From Tumebacillus flagellatus (GTDB lineage: Bacteria; Bacillota; Bacilli; Tumebacillales; Tumebacillaceae), in contig NZ_JMIR01000016.1 in assembly GCF_000714935.1 (NCBI RefSeq), positions 1 through 64,000 of the forward strand: a stretch of DNA of 64,000 nucleotides. The letters are read 5' to 3'. A model generated the notes under the pieces. That model made no database searches. It was not told the origin of the DNA and saw nothing but the letters and a program-made list of their open reading frames with translations. Positions 61,404 to 64,000 of this stretch are shown piece after piece. Each line of letters begins with the position of its first letter. The stretch's first letter is position 1. A program made the translations under genes and the position numbers.

Positions 61404-62057
61404 ATGAGCATTTCTGCTGCACTTGTAAAAGAACTGCGCGAGCGCACCGGCGCTGGCATGATGGACTGCAAAAAAGCACTTGTTGAAACCAACGGTGATC
61501 TCGAAAAAGCAATCGACTTCCTTCGCGAAAAGGGTCTGGCTGCTGCTGCGAAGAAATCCGGCCGTATCGCGGCTGAAGGCATCGTAGAATCCTACATACA
61601 TGCAGGCGGCAAGATCGGCGTCCTCCTCGAAGTCAACTGCGAAACCGACTTCGTTGCGAAAAACGAAGGCTTCCGCAACTTCGTCAAGGACATCGCGATG
61701 CACATCGCGGCTGCAAAACCGCTCTTCCTGACCCGTGATGAGGTTTCCCAAGAAACCATCGAACACGAAAAAGAAATCCTGCGCGCGCAAGCTCTCAACG
61801 AAGGCAAACCGGCAAACATCGTCGACAAAATGGTCGAAGGCCGCGTTTCCAAGTACTTCAAAGAGAACTGCCTGCTCGAGCAAGAGTTCGTAAAAGACCC
61901 GGACAAAACCATCGAAACCCTGGTCAAAGAGCAAATCGCGACCATCGGTGAGAACATCAACATCCGTCGCTTCGTCCGTTGGGAAATGGGCGAAGGCCTC
62001 GAAAAGAAAGTTGATAACTTCGTAGAAGAAGTTATGAGCCAAGTAAACAAGGGCTAA
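61404..62057 (+). CDS. tsf: Elongation factor Ts
   Basis: EF-Ts recharges EF-Tu with GTP. The N-terminal UBA-like [39 protein letters not shown] and the core [20 protein letters not shown] are diagnostic. The protein is 217 aa, which is the short single-core form rather than the 280+ aa E. coli type; the C-terminal [20 protein letters not shown] is present. ATG 61404 has AAGGAGG. Confidence 0.97.
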   Translation: MSISAALVKELRERTGAGMMDCKKALVETNGDLEKAIDFLREKGLAAAAKKSGRIAAEGIVESYIHAGGKIGVLLEVNCETDFVAKNEGFRNFVKDIAMHIAAAKPLFLTRDEVSQETIEHEKEILRAQALNEGKPANIVDKMVEGRVSKYFKENCLLEQEFVKDPDKTIETLVKEQIATIGENINIRRFVRWEMGEGLEKKVDNFVEEVMSQVNKG

Positions 62058-62071
62058 TGACCGGTCCTGAC

Positions 62072-62101
62072 AGGGAACACTTTCCGTGTTCCCTTTTTTT
62101 A
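62072..62101 (+). terminator. Terminator after tsf
   Basis: A perfect 9-bp stem AGGGAACAC/GTGTTCCCT with loop TTTCC is followed by a run of seven T. Confidence 0.9.
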
Positions 62102-62140
62102 AGGCTCCGGCAGGAATGTTTACAACAATGTAGAAACTAG

Positions 62141-62878
<738 letters not shown>

Positions 62879-62886
62879 ACCTACCA

Positions 62887-63441
62887 ATGAGTATCCAAGA
62901 CATTATGAAGTCGCTCGACGAGCGCATGGAAAAAGCGCTGTCCAACGTCAAGCGTGAATTCAGCACCATCCGCGCGGGCCGTGCCAACGTGTCGATGCTC
63001 GACCGCGTTCAAGTCGAATACTACGGCAGCATGATGCCGATCAACCAATTGGCAAACGTCTCCGTTCCGGAACCGCGCCAACTCGTCATCACTCCGTGGG
63101 ACAAAGGCTCCCTCGCGGCGATCGACAAAGCGATCACCAAGTCGGACCTCGGCATCACCCCGTCCAACGACGGCAACGTGATCCGTTTGATCATCCCGGC
63201 TCTGACCGAACAGCGCCGCAAAGACCTCGTCAAGCAAGTCAAGGGTCTGGCGGAAGACGGCCGCGTGGCGGTTCGCAACATCCGCCGCGACGTCAACGAC
63301 TCGCTGAAGAAGCTGGAGAAGGAAGTCTCCGAAGACGAAATTCGCCGCGAACAGGACAAAGTCCAAGCTGCAACGGACAAGACCATTGCGGAAATTGACA
63401 AACTGCTCTCTGCCAAAGAAGCGGAGATTATGGAAGTGTAA
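62887..63441 (+). CDS. frr: Ribosome recycling factor
   Basis: RRF splits post-termination ribosomes with EF-G. The three-helix and beta domains are recognisable: MEKALSNVKREFSTIRAGRANVSMLDRVQVEYYGSMMPINQLANVSVPEPRQLVITPWD and ALTEQRRKDLVKQVKGLAEDGRVAVRNIRRD. 184 aa is exact for the family. ATG 62887 is chosen over GTG 62875 because GAGGGGTGA lies upstream and the family start is near. Confidence 0.98.
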   Translation: MSIQDIMKSLDERMEKALSNVKREFSTIRAGRANVSMLDRVQVEYYGSMMPINQLANVSVPEPRQLVITPWDKGSLAAIDKAITKSDLGITPSNDGNVIRLIIPALTEQRRKDLVKQVKGLAEDGRVAVRNIRRDVNDSLKKLEKEVSEDEIRREQDKVQAATDKTIAEIDKLLSAKEAEIMEV

Positions 63442-63451
63442 AGACCTTCGG

Positions 63452-63481
63452 ACCCCCTTCGTATCGAAGGGGGTTATTTTT
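63452..63481 (+). terminator. Terminator after frr
   Basis: A perfect 10-bp stem ACCCCCTTCG/CGAAGGGGGT with loop TAT is followed by TATTTTT. Confidence 0.88.
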
Positions 63482-63498
63482 CACGTGGAGGAGTCACG

Positions 63499-64000
63499 AT
63501 GCTGCAACGACTCAAGCGACTATTTAGCTCACAACCGCAACCAGAGACGGACGGGCACGGGATTGTTCCCGATGCTGTGCCAAACCACGTCGCCATCATC
63601 ATGGACGGCAACGGACGTTGGGCTCGCAAACGCGGTCTGCCGCGCATCGCCGGTCACCGTGCCGGGATGAACAAAGTCAAGGAAATCTCCTTGGCGGCTG
63701 ACGACATCGGCATCAAGGTGCTGACGTTGTACGCATTCTCCACGGAGAACTGGAAACGCCCCACCGAGGAAGTTGAATTTTTGATGCGCTTGCCGGAAGA
63801 ATGGCTGGCGAAGGAGCTTGACACACTGATTGCCCGCAATTGCCAGATTCGCATCATCGGCGAAACGGAAGGATTGCCGTCGCACACGGCTCGCGTGGTG
63901 CAAGATGCGGAAGAGAAGACCAAGGCCAACACGGGAATGATCTTGAACATCGCGCTGAACTACGGGTCGCGCCGGGAGATCGTCGCAGCCGTTAAACAGA
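63499..64000 (+). CDS. uppS: Isoprenyl transferase (undecaprenyl diphosphate synthase), 3' end outside window
   Basis: The open frame from ATG 63499 runs to the window edge without a stop. It contains the cis-prenyltransferase motifs PNHVAIIMDGNGRWARKRGLPRIAGHRAGMNKVKEI (with the catalytic Asp), LTLYAFSTENWKRP and NIALNYGSRREI. UppS makes the C55 carrier lipid for wall synthesis. GTGGAGGAG precedes the ATG. About 167 of the usual roughly 250 residues are visible. Confidence 0.97.
   Translation, partial: MLQRLKRLFSSQPQPETDGHGIVPDAVPNHVAIIMDGNGRWARKRGLPRIAGHRAGMNKVKEISLAADDIGIKVLTLYAFSTENWKRPTEEVEFLMRLPEEWLAKELDTLIARNCQIRIIGETEGLPSHTARVVQDAEEKTKANTGMILNIALNYGSRREIVAAVKQ

Overview
The window reads as a chromosomal core segment of a motile, probably competent Gram-positive Bacilli-type bacterium. 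The run rplS-lepB-rbgA-rnhB-(ylqG-ylqH)-sucCD-dprA-topA-trmFO-xerC-hslVU-codY-fla/che-sigD-swrB-rpsB-tsf-pyrH-frr-uppS follows the Bacillus subtilis ylqF to uppS order closely. Purine-rich ribosome binding sites, frequent GTG and TTG starts, FliY instead of FliN, CheC/CheD and a CodY regulator agree. The base composition looks G+C-rich for a Bacillus, and codons favour G/C in third position. That suggests a lineage such as Alicyclobacillaceae or Tumebacillus, but this is inference; no search was run. No prophage, insertion sequence, CRISPR array or rRNA operon was seen.

Layout. 1-340: three tRNAs (Gly partial, Cys, Leu). 403-2962: an L,D-transpeptidase, endonuclease IV and a secreted NlpC/P60 hydrolase. 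3106-8147: rplS, lepB, rbgA, rnhB and a FliK-like/FlhB-like pair (ylqG, ylqH). 8218-18897: about 10.7 kb of mixed-strand genes inserted, relative to the B. subtilis order, between ylqH and sucC. It holds yraN, a secreted Cys-rich protein with a membrane partner, a GNAT, yneF, a polysaccharide deacetylase, comM, several tiny zinc-finger or unknown genes, a reduced molybdopterin-oxidoreductase fold, an MFS exporter, a lipoprotein and a nitroreductase. 19029-29797: sucCD, dprA, topA, trmFO, xerC, hslVU, codY.

30059-60383 is one long flagellar/chemotaxis transcription unit, almost all on + with overlapping or closely spaced genes. It runs from rod (flgB, flgC, fliE) and MS-ring/C-ring/ATPase genes (fliF-fliJ) through hook genes (motE-like, fliK, flgD, a TIGR02530-type gene, flgE, swrD), fliL, the switch (fliM, fliY, cheY), the export gate (fliO, fliP, fliQ, fliR, flhB, flhA), flhF/flhG, chemotaxis (cheB, cheA, cheW, cheC, cheD) to sigD. 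It ends with fapA, an unknown gene, a SwrB-like gene and an MltG-N-like gene before a strong terminator. 60595-64000 returns to housekeeping: rpsB, tsf, pyrH, frr and the 5' part of uppS.

Points most worth follow-up: possible structured or operator DNA upstream of flgB (29888-29955), a perfect 9+4+9 inverted repeat upstream of sucC, an inverted repeat around the topA transcription start, the free-standing FliK-like/FlhB-like pair, the secreted Cys-rich protein with its partner, and a convergent overlapping gene pair whose + terminator lies beyond the opposite gene.
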